DNA of 64,000 nucleotides from Tetranychus cinnabarinus (GCA_022266195.1 WHVY01000001.1:10168001-10232000); one strand, 5' to 3'. Positions 10,270 to 21,890 are shown, numbered from the stretch's first letter. Notes: a model not told the origin generated them from the sequence alone. Program-made: numbers and translations.

Positions 10270-11095
10270 TATTTAAATTTCACTTATTAATATTTCCCCA
10301 TTTTGCCGTTTATACGCAATCATGAAAAACAGAAGGCTTGAAATTGTTCTGGAAATCTGTTTACGCAACAACTTGATTACTGTTTGTCCTTTTTCATCAT
10401 ACACTGGGAATGACATGAAGAAAATTAGAATATTTCAGATTTCGTTTCTCGTTATGTTAGTGTCTTTCCTCTGTTTCTTTTTTCGGTCAACTTTACCGTC
10501 ATTTTACTGTGTTATCGAACAACTACACATCACTTTCAGTAACCAAACTCAAAAATTATCAAGTAATTAACAATAATTGTAAAGGTTAATCAAGTCAAAA
10601 TCAAAAGCTAACAACAAATCAAGGGTCTCACTTTATTAGAGCTTTACACTTGTTCGCCTTCAGTTACCGCAAATGTCCGAGAATCGAATTCATTTCTCAA
10701 TTGTTACCTCATTATCACCAGGACGACCAATGGCTTTTGACATTAGCAAAAAGACTGCTGGTTCTCGATCCATTGAATCATCTCATCCTTTTGGTGGCTA
10801 TTCGATCAAAGAAGGTTTTATGTCTTCCTCTTTTTCCTTGACCAAATCACATTCCTTGTTACCCTCTTCATCAGCTTCAGCTTCATCTCTGGCAACTAAA
10901 ACCTAAACTCCTTCAAAACCATCTTCTTCCATGGCTAAATATGTCCGCATTAAGTATTGGTTCTTGATCAACGTTATACCCTTCCAATGTTGCCCTGAAT
11001 TGTAAGTGATATCCATCGTACCTTAACTCACTGAGGTTCCAAAGATATTGAACTTGAGGTGAATAATATCTGCCTAATAAATCACCATTTACCTA
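10270..11095 (-). pseudogene. Decayed coding relics, unknown protein
   Basis: Read on the minus strand, several short stretches look coding but lie in different frames broken by stops: about 11090-10930 (SPQVQYLWNLSELRYDGYH, then EPILNADIF), about 10920-10815 (VARDEAEADEEGNK, then EKEEDIKPSL), about 10770-10670 (MSKAIGRPGDNE) and about 10440-10330 (PVYDEKGQTVIKLLRKQI). The last stretch is also preserved, more damaged, at about 22290-22470 beside the dead NDUFB4 copy C, so it belonged to the duplicated block. I recognise no family. The weak plus-strand open frames at 10322-10570 and 10673-10906 are shadows of this. Confidence 0.35.
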
Positions 11096-11474
11096 CTAAT
11101 TCAGAGCATTTCGATTCACAATATACAATATATCTATTTCAAGTCTCAAGTAAAAATATCGCTATTATGAGCTTTTAAACAAACGTTGAAAACCAATCAA
11201 ACAAGAATATCATATCAAATAGGAATTCTTAAAACATAAATTTACATGTTCGTATTCATAAATTTTGGGTGTAAAATATATCAGTGAGTCCATCAGTACC
11301 AATTCGCCAGGGTTTACCAATCCAATTACGTTCTCGTTTTATTTCAATAAATTTTTGGCTAAGCAACTGCATTTCATTGTTATCATCGTATTTTAAATTT
11401 TTATGCAATTATACTTTAATACAAATTTTCGTTTTAAATTCTCTATATAACTATCTAATTTTCTCATTAACTTA

Positions 11475-12077
11475 TTACACAAATCTAGTAGCAATCGCTA
11501 TGATTTTGTTCAATCCATATGTTTCTTTCCTAATTAAATTCGGAATTGGAACTAAAATTCGTGTACCCAAAGGATTTCCTTTATCGTCCATTAGAACCAT
11601 GTTATTCGAGTCAAAACGAGGCACAAATGGCTTCTGAAGTCGCACCAAGCCAACAACTACTCCTTTCTTTTTTTGTCCCTTTATTGCCACAATTACCTTA
11701 GTACCTAATTCAGCTATCCTGGGTTTTCTATAGATACCAATTATTTTTGGTGGTTTTCCATCAAGCATAGCTTGTTTCCCGAGCGCACTGTTATCAACAA
11801 CTCGCATAAATGTACCAATTCGTGCTTGGTTCAAGATTTGAGAAGTACTGTTAAAGTAAAAAAAACATTGTGAGCAGAGAAATTTCTAAATATATATTGT
11901 AATTTTGTGAATTTATACATTGACACTTACTTAAAGTTTCGAGCATAATTTACCAACAAGGATATTTGATTCAATAGCCGAGAGTTGGCTGGAAATGACT
12001 GATGAAAATAGACAAAGATGGATTCGTTAAATAAGAGATGAAATTCGGAGTTAAAGTGATCAAAACTAACTTACCAT
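11475..12077 (-). CDS. MRPL14: Mitochondrial ribosomal protein uL14m, intact copy
   Basis: Three coding exons, 12075-12077, 11931-11998 and 11475-11847, give 147 residues. Exon 1 contributes only the ATG, directly followed by the donor GTAAGT. Exon 2 adds a Ser/Arg/Leu/Asn-rich, acid-poor presequence (MSFPANSRLLNQISLL, then VNYARNF) typical of a mitochondrial import signal, and exon 3 carries the uL14 domain with VVDNSALGK, AIKGQKKKG and PRFDSNNMVL. Acceptors are TTTCATCAG and CTTTAACAG, donors both GTAAGT. The protein is a structural component of the large mitoribosomal subunit at the interface with the small subunit. Start choice rests on the in-phase join and the presequence, since the exon 3 open frame alone has no upstream start that fits. 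It is divergently paired with NDUFB4 copy B and probably co-regulated with it. Confidence 0.88.
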
Positions 12078-12566
12078 AATTCTCCAATTATTTAGAAAAT
12101 ATAAACAACAATATAATAACAACAAAATAACTGCACCATGAAGTTGATTACAATGAAAAAATGTTTTACAAATGAATGTTTCAGCTGATTTGAATGAATG
12201 CTCCACCTATTGATAGTTTGAAGAGCGAAAACTTCATTTTTATAATTCTCATGCAGTTTTTTATTCTTAATCACAATCGCATATCTTAATCACTTAATCT
12301 GCTCAAATTAAACTGCAAATAGATCATCATTTAAAAGTCAATTTGAGTAGTTTTCCAGAGTTTGAATCAATAAAAATCAACAATTTAATTCATTTTGAAA
12401 ATTGCGCATATTTTCGATGGTGTTTAGTAGAGTCCTCTATCGTTTAATAAATGAACAACTTTTAATAACAAATTATTCACAAGTCTTCAGTGACCTTTGT
12501 GTTTGTTTACTGTTTTATTTCTTTAAATATATTTATTGAGAGAATTAAATTCAGTTTAAATTTAAA
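12078..12566. promoter_or_regulatory. Shared divergent spacer between MRPL14 and NDUFB4
   Basis: The 489-bp spacer separates two head-to-head genes whose products both act in mitochondria. Pieces next to each start codon are conserved in copy A (about 5250-5380 and 8766-9041), and the NDUFB4-proximal CTTCAGTGACCTTTGTG is also kept in copy C near 20647. Such conservation is expected simply from recent duplication, so the promoter call rests mainly on position. No TATA box is convincing in this AT-rich sequence. Confidence 0.5.
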
Positions 12567-13099
12567 ATGAGATTGTCTCTCATTCGTAGATGTAGACGGT
12601 TTGATCCGTCAAAAATGTTTGATGAATCGCCTGAGGAATTGGATAAAATGCGAAGACGTTATGAGCTGAGACAAAAGCTTAAAACTGAATTCAATCGATT
12701 CTACTACAATCCTTATAATTCAGCATATGGTGTTGCTTACGTAAGTAAACTTTAAGCATAAATTAAGTTAGTAAATTGATAAATTTTTGTATTATTCATT
12801 CATTAGGTCGATCCACAATTTGAGAGATATTACGCTGCCAGATTTTACAGACTTGATTACTGGAAGCCTACCTTTGGTTCATTTATTCAATTTGTTGCTA
12901 CAATCTTCATACCATTTATTATTCTTACTAGATTTTACCAGAATGAAGAAGTAAGTCAATTTTTATTTTTAATTGAATAAGATGTGCTTTTGGCAATTAT
13001 TGATTCCTCTTTTTCATTTTACAGGATATCTATTGGGAGAAAACGCAAAGTGGTGAATTGACTTATAAAAATAGGAAGCTTTATTGTTTCTTGTATTAA
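12567..13099 (+). CDS. NDUFB4: NADH dehydrogenase 1 beta subcomplex subunit 4, copy B
   Basis: Exons 12567-12740, 12807-12950 and 13025-13099 join in phase 0 to give 130 residues, the same protein as at 9042-9583, with the single membrane segment in exon 2. Splice sites are GTAAGT/TTAG and GTAAGT/ACAG; intron 1 is 66 nt here against 76 nt in copy A. AATAAA lies at about 13172. Exons differ from copy A at three synonymous sites only, while introns differ by indels and substitutions, which fits either purifying selection on both copies or very recent separation. This copy keeps the full divergent spacer with MRPL14, so it is the likelier main gene. Confidence 0.9.
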
Positions 13100-13205
13100 A
13101 AAAGTTGTACGAGTTATATTTAGTATGAATAGTGTAAAATATTGATTTAAACTTTAGTTTAAAGCTTAAAAAATAAATTTTTGGTTAATCACTTTCGTTT
13201 TATTT

Positions 13206-13552
13206 TTATCATTGTTATCTATATTTCTGGTTCTCTCTGTGTTTCCATGTTTGAACTTTTGCTTTGCGAAAAATATTCAATAATCAATTAATTTTCAATA
13301 GGAAGCATAGACATCTTTCAAATCTTTCATACAGAACTGCATTCCAAAACGAACAAGTTTCAATAGACAACATACATTTGCTTAACTAAATGCCTAATTA
13401 TCCATTGTCTTATAAACCTCGTACTTTTGTAACTCATTTTCTTACCAGCAGTAAATTAGTGGGCATATAAATTGGCCAGCAGCCCGCTTCAGAGTCACTT
13501 TCAATATCTTTCTCTTTTAAGTTATTTTCTGTGTTTGGGGTTGATATTAAAT
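13206..13552. other. Spacer at the end of the duplicated block
   Basis: No supported gene. The minus-strand open frame running to 13434 begins in the ZFAND4 relic at 13553-13646 and reads on into this unrelated sequence. Confidence 0.4.
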
Positions 13553-13848
13553 TTAATAGACCGTGTCGATAGCCGCTCACTTTTGACTGAATTACTTTTG
13601 CGCTTGTGACTATAGTATTATATTGCTTTTTGAATTGTTCAATCAATTTGGATTTAATTCGTTGTCGTTCTATTTGCCCTTCACAAGTTTCGTTAATCTT
13701 TATCGTTAATGATGAAGATTAACTTAATGATGACGATGGATCGAAAGTTGAACACTTTTTAACATCCACAATCAATGGCAATTTGCTTGAATTGATTTCA
13801 GGTATTTTTTACATCTTTTCAAAACCAAAGATTTCATCTTACTCTGAT
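13553..13848 (-). pseudogene. ZFAND4: Broken partial copy of ZFAND4 exon 2
   Basis: Minus-strand sequence matches two parts of the large exon of the ZFAND4 gene lying about 3 kb away. 13553-13690 aligns with about 16373-16506 (encoding the LIEQFNKKYY region, here IEQFKKQYN) and about 13720-13848 aligns with about 16617-16756 (encoding the KLPLIVDVKK region). About 110 bp between these parts is missing, and substitutions, indels and stops have broken the frame. Neither the ubiquitin-like domain nor the AN1 finger is included. It is older than the MRPL14/NDUFB4 duplication, judging by its much greater divergence. Confidence 0.8.
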
Positions 13849-13849
13849 A

Positions 13850-14400
13850 ATCTCATTGATGCTCTTAACAACATTACACAAGCCATTGGATTAGTATTGA
13901 GCTGTAGCTGGAGTAGGACGCATTTTGGGATGTTTGTTACACGAAATGGAAGACAGAAGTAAACTTGCTTCAGAAATGGTTAGGAATCAACAAAAGAATT
14001 AACTCGAACACCAAGAAAGTTGGTTAAATTGATTGTGATTCTCTTTTATCCAGTCTTTTATTTTTTCAAATCATCTATTGATGTTCTTCACTTTTCCTTT
14101 TCACTCTCTTAACCATTGGAAATGCAGCTGATTGGCAAAAGGGAAGAAAAGCTCGAGATATTTTGCTCTTCCAGTCCATTAATTCGATAAATAGGGCGAG
14201 TTCGAAGAATTGGTAAATGGTGATGATGAAGACGAAGAAGAGTGATCTTGTTTAGCGATTCAATGGTGATTACATGGAGACTACAATTTTATAACTGCAC
14301 AATCATTTATCTGAAAGCAGAGGAAAACAAAGGCAGATATTGAAACTGTATTAACACAAGTAAATTGGTTGCTTAGCGATCACATAGCTTTTAAAATTGC
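13850..14400 (+). pseudogene. Possible coding relics, unknown
   Basis: Plus-strand stretches look coding over short runs but change frame: LIDALNNITQAIG, then RILGCLLHEMEDRSKL and ASEMVRNQQ near 13850-14000, DWQKGRKARDILLFQSIN near 14130-14190, and TKADIETVLTQVNWLLSD near 14325-14380. Stops separate them. They may be pieces of one dead gene picked up in the same rearrangement as the ZFAND4 relic. I recognise no family. Confidence 0.25.
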
Positions 14401-15678
14401 GTATTTTTGTGTGTATTTTGTGAGTAACATCATCATAATGATCATTATTTTTCCTTCTATTGTTGTTATCATTATTGTCACCGAAGAGAGGAGTAAAAAA
14501 GAGGCCTTAATCGGTATTCAATTTAAATATAATTCACCCTGTAAAATGTATTTCTGTAAAGGTCATTACTTTTGATGATGGTAACAAAGATCATCCTAAT
14601 CTGGTCTAAATCAAAGCATTTACTGTTATTTAACTTAAATGACTGACGATTGAGAGTAAACTTTTTAACTATTAAATAACCTTTTATGTTTCTCTAAATT
14701 CACAATCAACTGGCAAGAATTGTTTAAAGCTATAATAAAGTAAATCGCATCACAATTTTATCCAATTGTGTTTACAAAAATAAAAATACAAAAGTTACCC
14801 ACAAAATTCAAGTCTTTAAGCGCAAACCTGGTTTGAACTTGATTGAACTTTGCTTTTGCGATACTCCAAAACATAATCAACATTCACAGTTTTAAAATTT
14901 TGTGGTTTAAACATTGAAATAATTAACTCTTGCCTTGTTGACTGATACATAACATTGTAAGTGAAAAAAGTAAAACATTTACTTGGATTATTTCCAGCAG
15001 TAAATGGATTCCATATTAACAGGCTGAAAATGAAAAGATGAAATGTTAAGAAGCAAAAAAATTAGCAAAATGAAAATATTTTTCAATCAAATATGTTAAT
15101 TTTTATTTTAACTAATGGTTTATTGTAAACAAACTAAAACTAATGACATCAGTTATAACACAGTTAGTTAAGCATAAACTAATTGACAGACTAACACATT
15201 GAGTCTGGTAACAAGTGATATCTATTAACTCACAATTAACGGAAAAATTAACAGCAACAGAAGAGGTTAAAAATGTAGAGACATGAGTTTTTACAGAAAC
15301 ACAGAATAAAATTTGCTACTCAACATCAATTAATCTAACATCAAAGTTTCACCATTTTGACCTGGACATCTTAATTGACTCTCCCCAAGTTAGTATTCAA
15401 AGTTTGAACTAATCGCAGTTTTCGTACAACATTCAACATTTATCGAAGCTATGAAATGATTTACCTTGATATTGTACCATTACCTATGATTTTGTAATAA
15501 ACAAAATATTTAGCATACAATTGTTTCTTTAATGAAAATTAACCTTTTTAAACAGATCTTTGACAGATTTTACCTGTTAAAGCTTTCTAATTTGAAACAT
15601 AGAATCGTGTAACAATATTTTTATGTAAAATTTATTTATTTTAGTGACCAGGTAAAAGATATAAAAACATTTGTATTA
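14401..15678. other. Intergenic and 3' flank of ZFAND4
   Basis: AT-rich sequence without splice-flanked open frames on either strand. The part nearest 15678 presumably includes the ZFAND4 3' UTR on the minus strand. Nothing else is visible. Confidence 0.5.
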
Positions 15679-18600
15679 TTAAATCTTTGGAAGCTTTGAT
15701 GCCTTGACAACAGGATTATTGAGAGCAATTAAACGCCTTCCTTCAGATTTGTAATCATGGGTACAATCATGAGTCTCTGAGTATCGATGCTGAGTGCAAA
15801 ACATTTGACCACATCTGTAAAGGATTGAAGAGTAGAAAAATTGAATAAGGATTCTTTAATTGATCACAGGATTATTAAATGGGATAATTGTTAAATCAAC
15901 TTACCTGCAGTCATAACGCGTTGCCAAACCAAGTTTTTTGTTACAAGTGAAACAACGATTCTTTGATTTACTGGTCGATAATTTTGACTTATTTTTAACA
16001 GGAGGAAGCGTTTTGCTTTTTGTTTTACTCAAGCTTATGGAATCTTTAGATGTTCTGCTTCCACTTGGTTCACTTTTGACGCCACTTTTAACTGATCCCA
16101 AATCTTTGATTGAATCCTTTCTTGACATAACAGGACTATTTAAATTAATTACGGTCACCTTTTGTGTGGATGGTGACCCAATTTGATCCTTCAGATTGTT
16201 GACTTTATTAGGATAGGAGGGGAAGTTGTGATCATTGTGGTAACAATAATTAACTAAACCAGTCATAGGAGTCGTCTTTGGTCTATCTTTTGAATCATTT
16301 CTCTCAACAGTTAAGGATAATCCATTCTCATAATTAGTAGTTAATGACGGATCCAAAATGATCTTTTTATTAATAGACCGTTCCGATAGTCGCACACTTT
16401 TGGCTGAATTACTTTTGCACTTGTGACTATAGTATTTCTTGTTGAATTGTTCAATCAATTTAGATTTACTTCGCCGTCGTTCCGTTTGCCCTTCACCAGT
16501 GTCGTTAACTTTCACAATGGGCTGTAAGGTTACTTTAGCGGGTGGAGATGGTGAGACCAAAGGTGGAAAGATTAGCTTAGACTTTGCATCACGATTAAAA
16601 TCATAAGAAAATGACGATGATGAAGAACCTCTTAATGACGACGGATCTAAAGGTGAATCCTTTTTAACATCCACAATCAATGGCAATTTGGTTGAATTGG
16701 TTTCAGGTAATTTTTTACATCTTTTCAAAGCCAAAGATTTCATTTTACTCTGAATTTCTCTCATCTTGAATCTAAGAACATCATTTTCTTTCTGCCGCTG
16801 TTCATTTATCCTAGCAATGTCAATTAAACCAATTCTCATGGAGTCACTTTGATCACCTGTTTCATTGAATTTACCAAATGGATCAGCCGATCCTATGCTG
16901 GAGCGATCATCTGTTCCCGTTGTACCGGTTGTTCGTTGACTTGAAGAATACATTCGTATTTCATTTCCATCCTGAAAAAAGACAAACCCAGATTGTCTTA
17001 AATCACTTCTTTGATCACAACCATGATCATTGCTAGACGTTTCATTAACTGATTGAGCCTCTTGATCAAGATTAATTTCAGGTCCAACTTTACCATCACT
17101 ATAGTTTTCTGCTGGCAAATTGTGTCCAAAATTATTCAGAGGCCCACCACGTAGCTCCAAAACAAGTCTCAGTATTGCTCCAAATCCAATCCCATACTCT
17201 TCCAAGGTGAAGTCATCTTTCAACTCTTCACCCTGCCAGATTAGATGTTGCTGAGTCTGAAGGGACAAGAAGAGAGGAAAAAAATTAGATTTATGAATTC
17301 AAATAAATAATACTTTTATCATAAATTTGATAAAAAAAAGGTTGAAAAAATAAACAGGAGAATCAACATGAAGAGGATCGCCGTGTTTAAGGAAATCTCC
17401 AACAAATACAAAGCTTTATGTTATTCTTACTTCTCCCAGAAGCTAATTCAGATTCTGTATAAATCTTAAAATTAAACCATAAATAACGACGATAAAAAGC
17501 AATCTCTTCATCAATTGTGAAAACAGTACAAACTGTAAAAACATTCATCTATGAATATACAGTAAGCTAAATCAGTCAAATGTTTTCTCATAGCAGTTAC
17601 CATTGTATTCCTGACCAACAGTAATTTTTGTATGTTATTATACGGATCATGCAACCAAAAGATCATTCAATTGAAAAATTCAATTTATTCGTTATTACCT
17701 GAATGGAAGCAAAAAAATAACGAAACAAAATTTAGAAGAAAAGTCAATATTAATCTATTTTGACTGGGTCCAAGTTGAAATTGATAAACAATCAAATGGT
17801 TAACAATCAACTACTCATTGTAAGTTTAAACTGTGGCTTAAACAATCTTTTGTTTCTTAATTTATGTTAAGCTTTGTCTTAACAGTGTTTAAAATCAAAC
17901 AGTTAACAATGACCAACGCCAATGTAAATAGACTGCTTCAGATAATGTTAATAAAGGTTTGTCAGTGAATTCATTTTACTGATGAACAGCTTAAATTAGT
18001 TGATAATAGTCATTATATAAAGAGCTTTTAAACTTGTTCATCAATCAACTTTCACTCTTAGTTTACTCCCAATTTATTCCTTCCATCTTTTTGTAAGCTT
18101 TCCTGAGTTAATTTCAAATTTTCAGGAGGTTGACAAAGATGGGCTTGAACAGTAAACCTGAAGAAAAGCTGATCAAATCTAATTAAAATCGCTTTACTCC
18201 TTCACATCTTTAGACTTTACTGTTCTTTCTATCATCAATAAGTTATTTATATTGACATCACCCTCCTACTCTTTTGTATTATCATGAAATTAAATAACCC
18301 AGCGAAAGATGAACATGTGCTAAATCAACATTAGAAAATGAGAAAAGGAATTTTAAAAGAGCAAAAGATGAAAAAATATCCATATAAACTGCTTCCTGTC
18401 ATTTTCATCACTATCGTTCATCAACTAGATTGTTATTCACTCGTCAACCCGGCCTATCATGAGATATAATTGTTCCTTGATAATCATGCAATGGTGAAGT
18501 CTGCCATTTCCAGTATTTAACTAGGCTTAAAAAGGCAGGTTTATTGGTTGGTTAACTTTTATCATTACCATCAATATCCAAAAAATTTGAAAATATCTAT

Positions 18601-20000
18601 CAAAAAGAGTGAAAGAGGGTGGAGAGGAAAAAGTAAATTTACAAAGAAATATTAAGAAAATTAAGGTAAAATCATTCTCCTTGAAATTCATGAAACATGA
18701 AGAAACATGAATATCACAAACTTCCTTTCCAAATATTATAAACACACTGATCTAAATAACCTAATCGTGCCTACAACATTCGACTTTATCCTCTCACTCG
18801 TTTAGATGAACTTTTTTTGCTGCCTTTTCTCTCTCACTTTCTAAGTTATTATTAAAACGATGATAGTAATAAACATAATGATAATGGTGATGGTGATGTT
18901 AGTGATGATGATTATGAGACACACAAGCATTAAAGGCTAAAGTAGAATAGTCACAAAACGGAAGTTTTTGCAGATGATCCATATTCCTCATCATTAGTCT
19001 TTTGTACTTCTCATTTCCAGGTTCCTCCCTTCAGTTTTACTCATCCAGATGAATATATTTTTTTTAGCAAAAGACAGTCAAAACTCACCACCAAAATACC
19101 TTCTTCTTGTTGCAGTTTCATCTTGAGACAGTAAATTGTCTCTTGAGGTAATATCTGAATCTCAAAGGTTGTCCCGGAAAAGGTTTCCACATAGATGGGT
19201 ATCTGGTGAACTGACCGATGTCCTCCAGTGTACATCATGGATCCATAGTTTGTACGGATCCTGTCCATTTCTCTGCCCTCTCCTCTTCTTCTTCCTCTGG
19301 CTTCCTCTTCAGTGACAATGTGATTATTAATCTGATCTTCTTCTTCTTCTCCATCTTGTCCAGGAAAATAACCATAATGATTTAGGCTAGTTGAAGAATA
19401 GCGAGATGGAATAGAGTCATCAGGAAAGAGTTGAAAATCTTGAATAGGTTGAGCAGAATGACAACCACTAGCCACTTCACTTAATCTACTTTCGATCAAC
19501 CTTAGCTCTGTATTTGGAGTTGTAACCTCTGACTCTGTAAAGTCACTTTTAGCATCAACATTGTCCTTCTTCCTTTTCTTTATATCAGCCTTGCTCTCAA
19601 TATTTTGCTTAAACGGAAATTGAGTTTCCACTGGGCTGACTGTTGAACCATTTATTTCATCATTGTTATTTGATCGAACTGCTTCTCTATAAATAGCTGG
19701 AGCCGAGGAACATTTCTCACTGGATTCAACCTTTGTAACATCAGTGATGGTTGAGCTTTCTGTTAGAGACATACCCAATGGTGCTGAGGCGGAGGTAAGA
19801 TTAACAGGGGATTGAGCTATAACTGGGATTGAAGGTGATTTGATTAGAAAAGTTGATCCCATGGTTGTGACAGTCACCGATCCAGAGATTGGTGGCTGAA
19901 TATGGAGAGGTGGCGAAGAAGAGGTTGGAGGTGAAATTGGCTGAGAGGTTGGCGACTGTAAGGGTGACGAAGATGAAGACGACGAAGGTGTATCTAACAT
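15679..20000 (-). CDS. ZFAND4: AN1-type zinc finger and ubiquitin domain protein (ZFAND4)
   Basis: Coding exons 19089-20000, 15905-17256 and 15679-15814 join in phase to about 799 residues. A Ser/Pro-rich N-terminal 260 residues is followed by a ubiquitin-like domain at about 269-346, split by intron 1 inside the EGILV/TQQHLIW core and ending LELRGG. The middle is long and low in predicted order, with a Lys-rich helix (KMREIQSKMKSLALKRC). The C-terminus is an AN1 zinc finger with all eight ligands (C739, C742, C754, C756, C761, H764, H770, C772), then DYKSEGRR and the terminal ASKLPKI, closely like vertebrate ZFAND4. Family members are thought to act in ubiquitin-linked proteostasis; the precise role here is unknown. 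Donors are GTGAGT and GTAAGT, acceptors CTTCAG and TTTACAG. The start is uncertain: the first ATG at 20000 follows a possible acceptor (TTTTTGAACAG), so an upstream exon may exist. Confidence 0.9.
17257..19088 (-). other. ZFAND4 intron 1
   Basis: A 1.83-kb intron bounded by GTGAGT and CCCTTCAG on the minus strand. The plus strand is purine-rich around 18.6 kb, so the transcript strand is pyrimidine-rich, as in the large intron of the 22.6-29.9 kb gene. The open frame at 18527-18745 is low complexity and not called. Confidence 0.75.
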
Positions 20001-20640
20001 ATCCACAGCTGTTCAAAAATGATGACAACGGTTTTGTAATTATAGATGCCAATAAAATGTTGAATAACAAATTCACTTTAAATAAAACCATCATGGTCTT
20101 TGATACTGTTTAAATTTTAATTCCAAAGGCTTCTTATTTCTTAGCCAAATCAAAATTACAAGCGTCTTTGAGTTGAAAAACTGGCAACAGTTATTTTTAC
20201 GGGCCAAACGATTTTTACCAAGTAGGGACGATGACATTAATTGACCATTTTTCAACACAATGTGTTATTGTTATTAATTAGACTAAACTTGGTAAGAAAA
20301 TAGGAAATAATCACCATAAAAATAGATTGAGCTACAAAAACAAAAATGAAGATGTTAACAAAAGGATTACGTTTTGACTTAACCAAATTGTTTCTATGGT
20401 AATCATTTGTTACTGTTTCTTTATTTTTGTTTTTTCATGTTTATGGCAATGGGTTTACTTTTGATTTTAGGTTTTTTTTTGTAATTGAAGTTCAATAAAT
20501 CAATAATTGAACAGGCTAAATCGATAATGAGATCATAATTATTCTCAATGACTTTGAGTGTTTTTTCAGTTTGAACAAAAGCGAAATCCATGAATAGGTT
20601 TTTTGTTCCTGGTTCAAGTTTTGATGAGCAAAACGTTTTT
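20001..20640. promoter_or_regulatory. 5' flank of ZFAND4
   Basis: The region upstream of the ZFAND4 coding start must hold its 5' UTR, and perhaps a first exon and promoter. A possible acceptor abuts 20007 on the minus strand, but I could not identify a matching donor upstream. The minus-strand frame from 20094 is out of phase with ZFAND4. Confidence 0.35.
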
Positions 20641-20721
20641 TACTTCTTCAGTGGCCTTTGTGTTTATTTAATGTTTTATTTCTTTATTAATTTTAATTAA
20701 TTGAAGTTAATTCAATAATAC

Positions 20722-21890
20722 GCAGATTTTTTGATTTTTTTTTATCAGATGGAAATTCAGTGCTTTTTCTTTAACTTTTTACTTCTTCACGTCCTAGTTT
20801 TGGGACAACGCTCGGCCCGATTTTCAAAACAAGACATGAAAAAAGTTTTTCAAGGTTTAACATCGTCTATGGTCTAGAAACTTGATTTTCACATGTTAAT
20901 TTTCCCATAGGTTTCAATCAAATTTTTCCATCGACTCTTTTTGAAATCTATCTGCGTGCTATATGTACGTCCCAAACCTACGAACATAGTACCAAATGAG
21001 AGATAATAAACTGAATTTTCTCTGTATGCAAAAAAATCTAATTCAAAAAAACAAAATCTGACATGTTATTTCATTTTGAAATCGGTATCATCTTTTACTA
21101 ACCCTTGATGTATGAGGGGAACTTGCGTTTTTTTGTTCAACGATAACTCAAAAATAAAATCACGATTTTGAAGCAATCTTCAGAATAAGTTCCTATAAGA
21201 GCCAAAATTTACTGTAAAGTTTTTGATAAACATTGGCCCAGTCCCAAAATTTGGGATATTTTACATCAATAGAGGGCGCCAAGTGCACATAAAAATTAGT
21301 TTCTTTCAATTGTTGGTTTGTTTCGACATGAAAACTGAAACCATTTGTGCCATTTAAAAATTTCTTTGATCAAGTTTTCGAGAAAATCGGGTTCAAAGGT
21401 GAAACTTGGAAAGCTTTTTGTTTAGTTATGGAAAGTAGATTTTCGATGAAAATCTTTTTAATGATGTAACTTTTGGTCAATCAGAAACTGATCTGTTGCA
21501 CAGAAATAGAAATTTTTATTGTCAAAATAAGTGCATTTCTAGCTGACCATCAAAAGTTACATCATTAAAATGATTTTCATCAAAAATCTACTTTCCATAA
21601 CTAAACAAAAGGCGATCGAAGTTTCAACTTTCACATCGATTCTCTCGTCAACTATCGATCGGATAAACTATTTATTTAATAGTTCTAATGCACTAAACTC
21701 TTATGCTTCTTCAAACCCTCCAAGGCTCAACACTCAACTCAAATGCGAGTTTCTGTCTGCACTCCTTTTCAAATAAAAACGTCTTCACATCATCACATCT
21801 TGACAGCACCAACGCACATAAAATTAAAAATTGAAAAAATTTGAAATTGCATACCAAAAGCTCAGATTACACTGTTTCCAGTAAATCTAG
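20722..21890. mobile_element. Insertion replacing NDUFB4 exon 1 in copy C
   Basis: This 1.17-kb segment sits where copies A and B have exon 1. It has no coding frame I can support and contains a strong foldback at 21379-21647. The left end begins near ACGCAGATTTTTT and the right end near TAAATCTAGTGT; these are only weakly related as inverted ends. It may be a non-autonomous foldback element or the product of a deletion-insertion event. Confidence 0.45.
21379..21647. repeat. Long inverted repeat (foldback)
   Basis: The arms 21379-21484 and 21543-21647 are about 106 nt each and pair with a modest number of mismatches around a loop of about 58 nt. The inner 68 bp are nearly perfect, for example GTTTAGTTATGGAAAGTAGA in the left arm against its reverse complement in the right. 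Transcribed in either direction it would give a long hairpin RNA. Confidence 0.85.

Larger units (their letters stand above)
11427..13205. repeat. Segmental duplication copy B (intact MRPL14-NDUFB4 block)
   Basis: This is the uninterrupted version of the duplicated block: MRPL14 (minus) and NDUFB4 (plus) head to head. It matches copy A from the 3' flank of MRPL14 through the 3' end of NDUFB4, apart from the two copy A replacements. It carries complete exons with good splice sites for both genes and is taken as the functional or ancestral form. Confidence 0.85.

Noticed and set aside
11284..11637. 117-codon plus-strand open frame
   Set aside because: It is largely antisense to MRPL14 exon 3 (11475-11847) and has no independent support.
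19801..20094. Minus-strand frame starting at ATG 20094, upstream of ZFAND4
   Set aside because: It runs out of frame with the ZFAND4 exon and overlaps it as a shadow.
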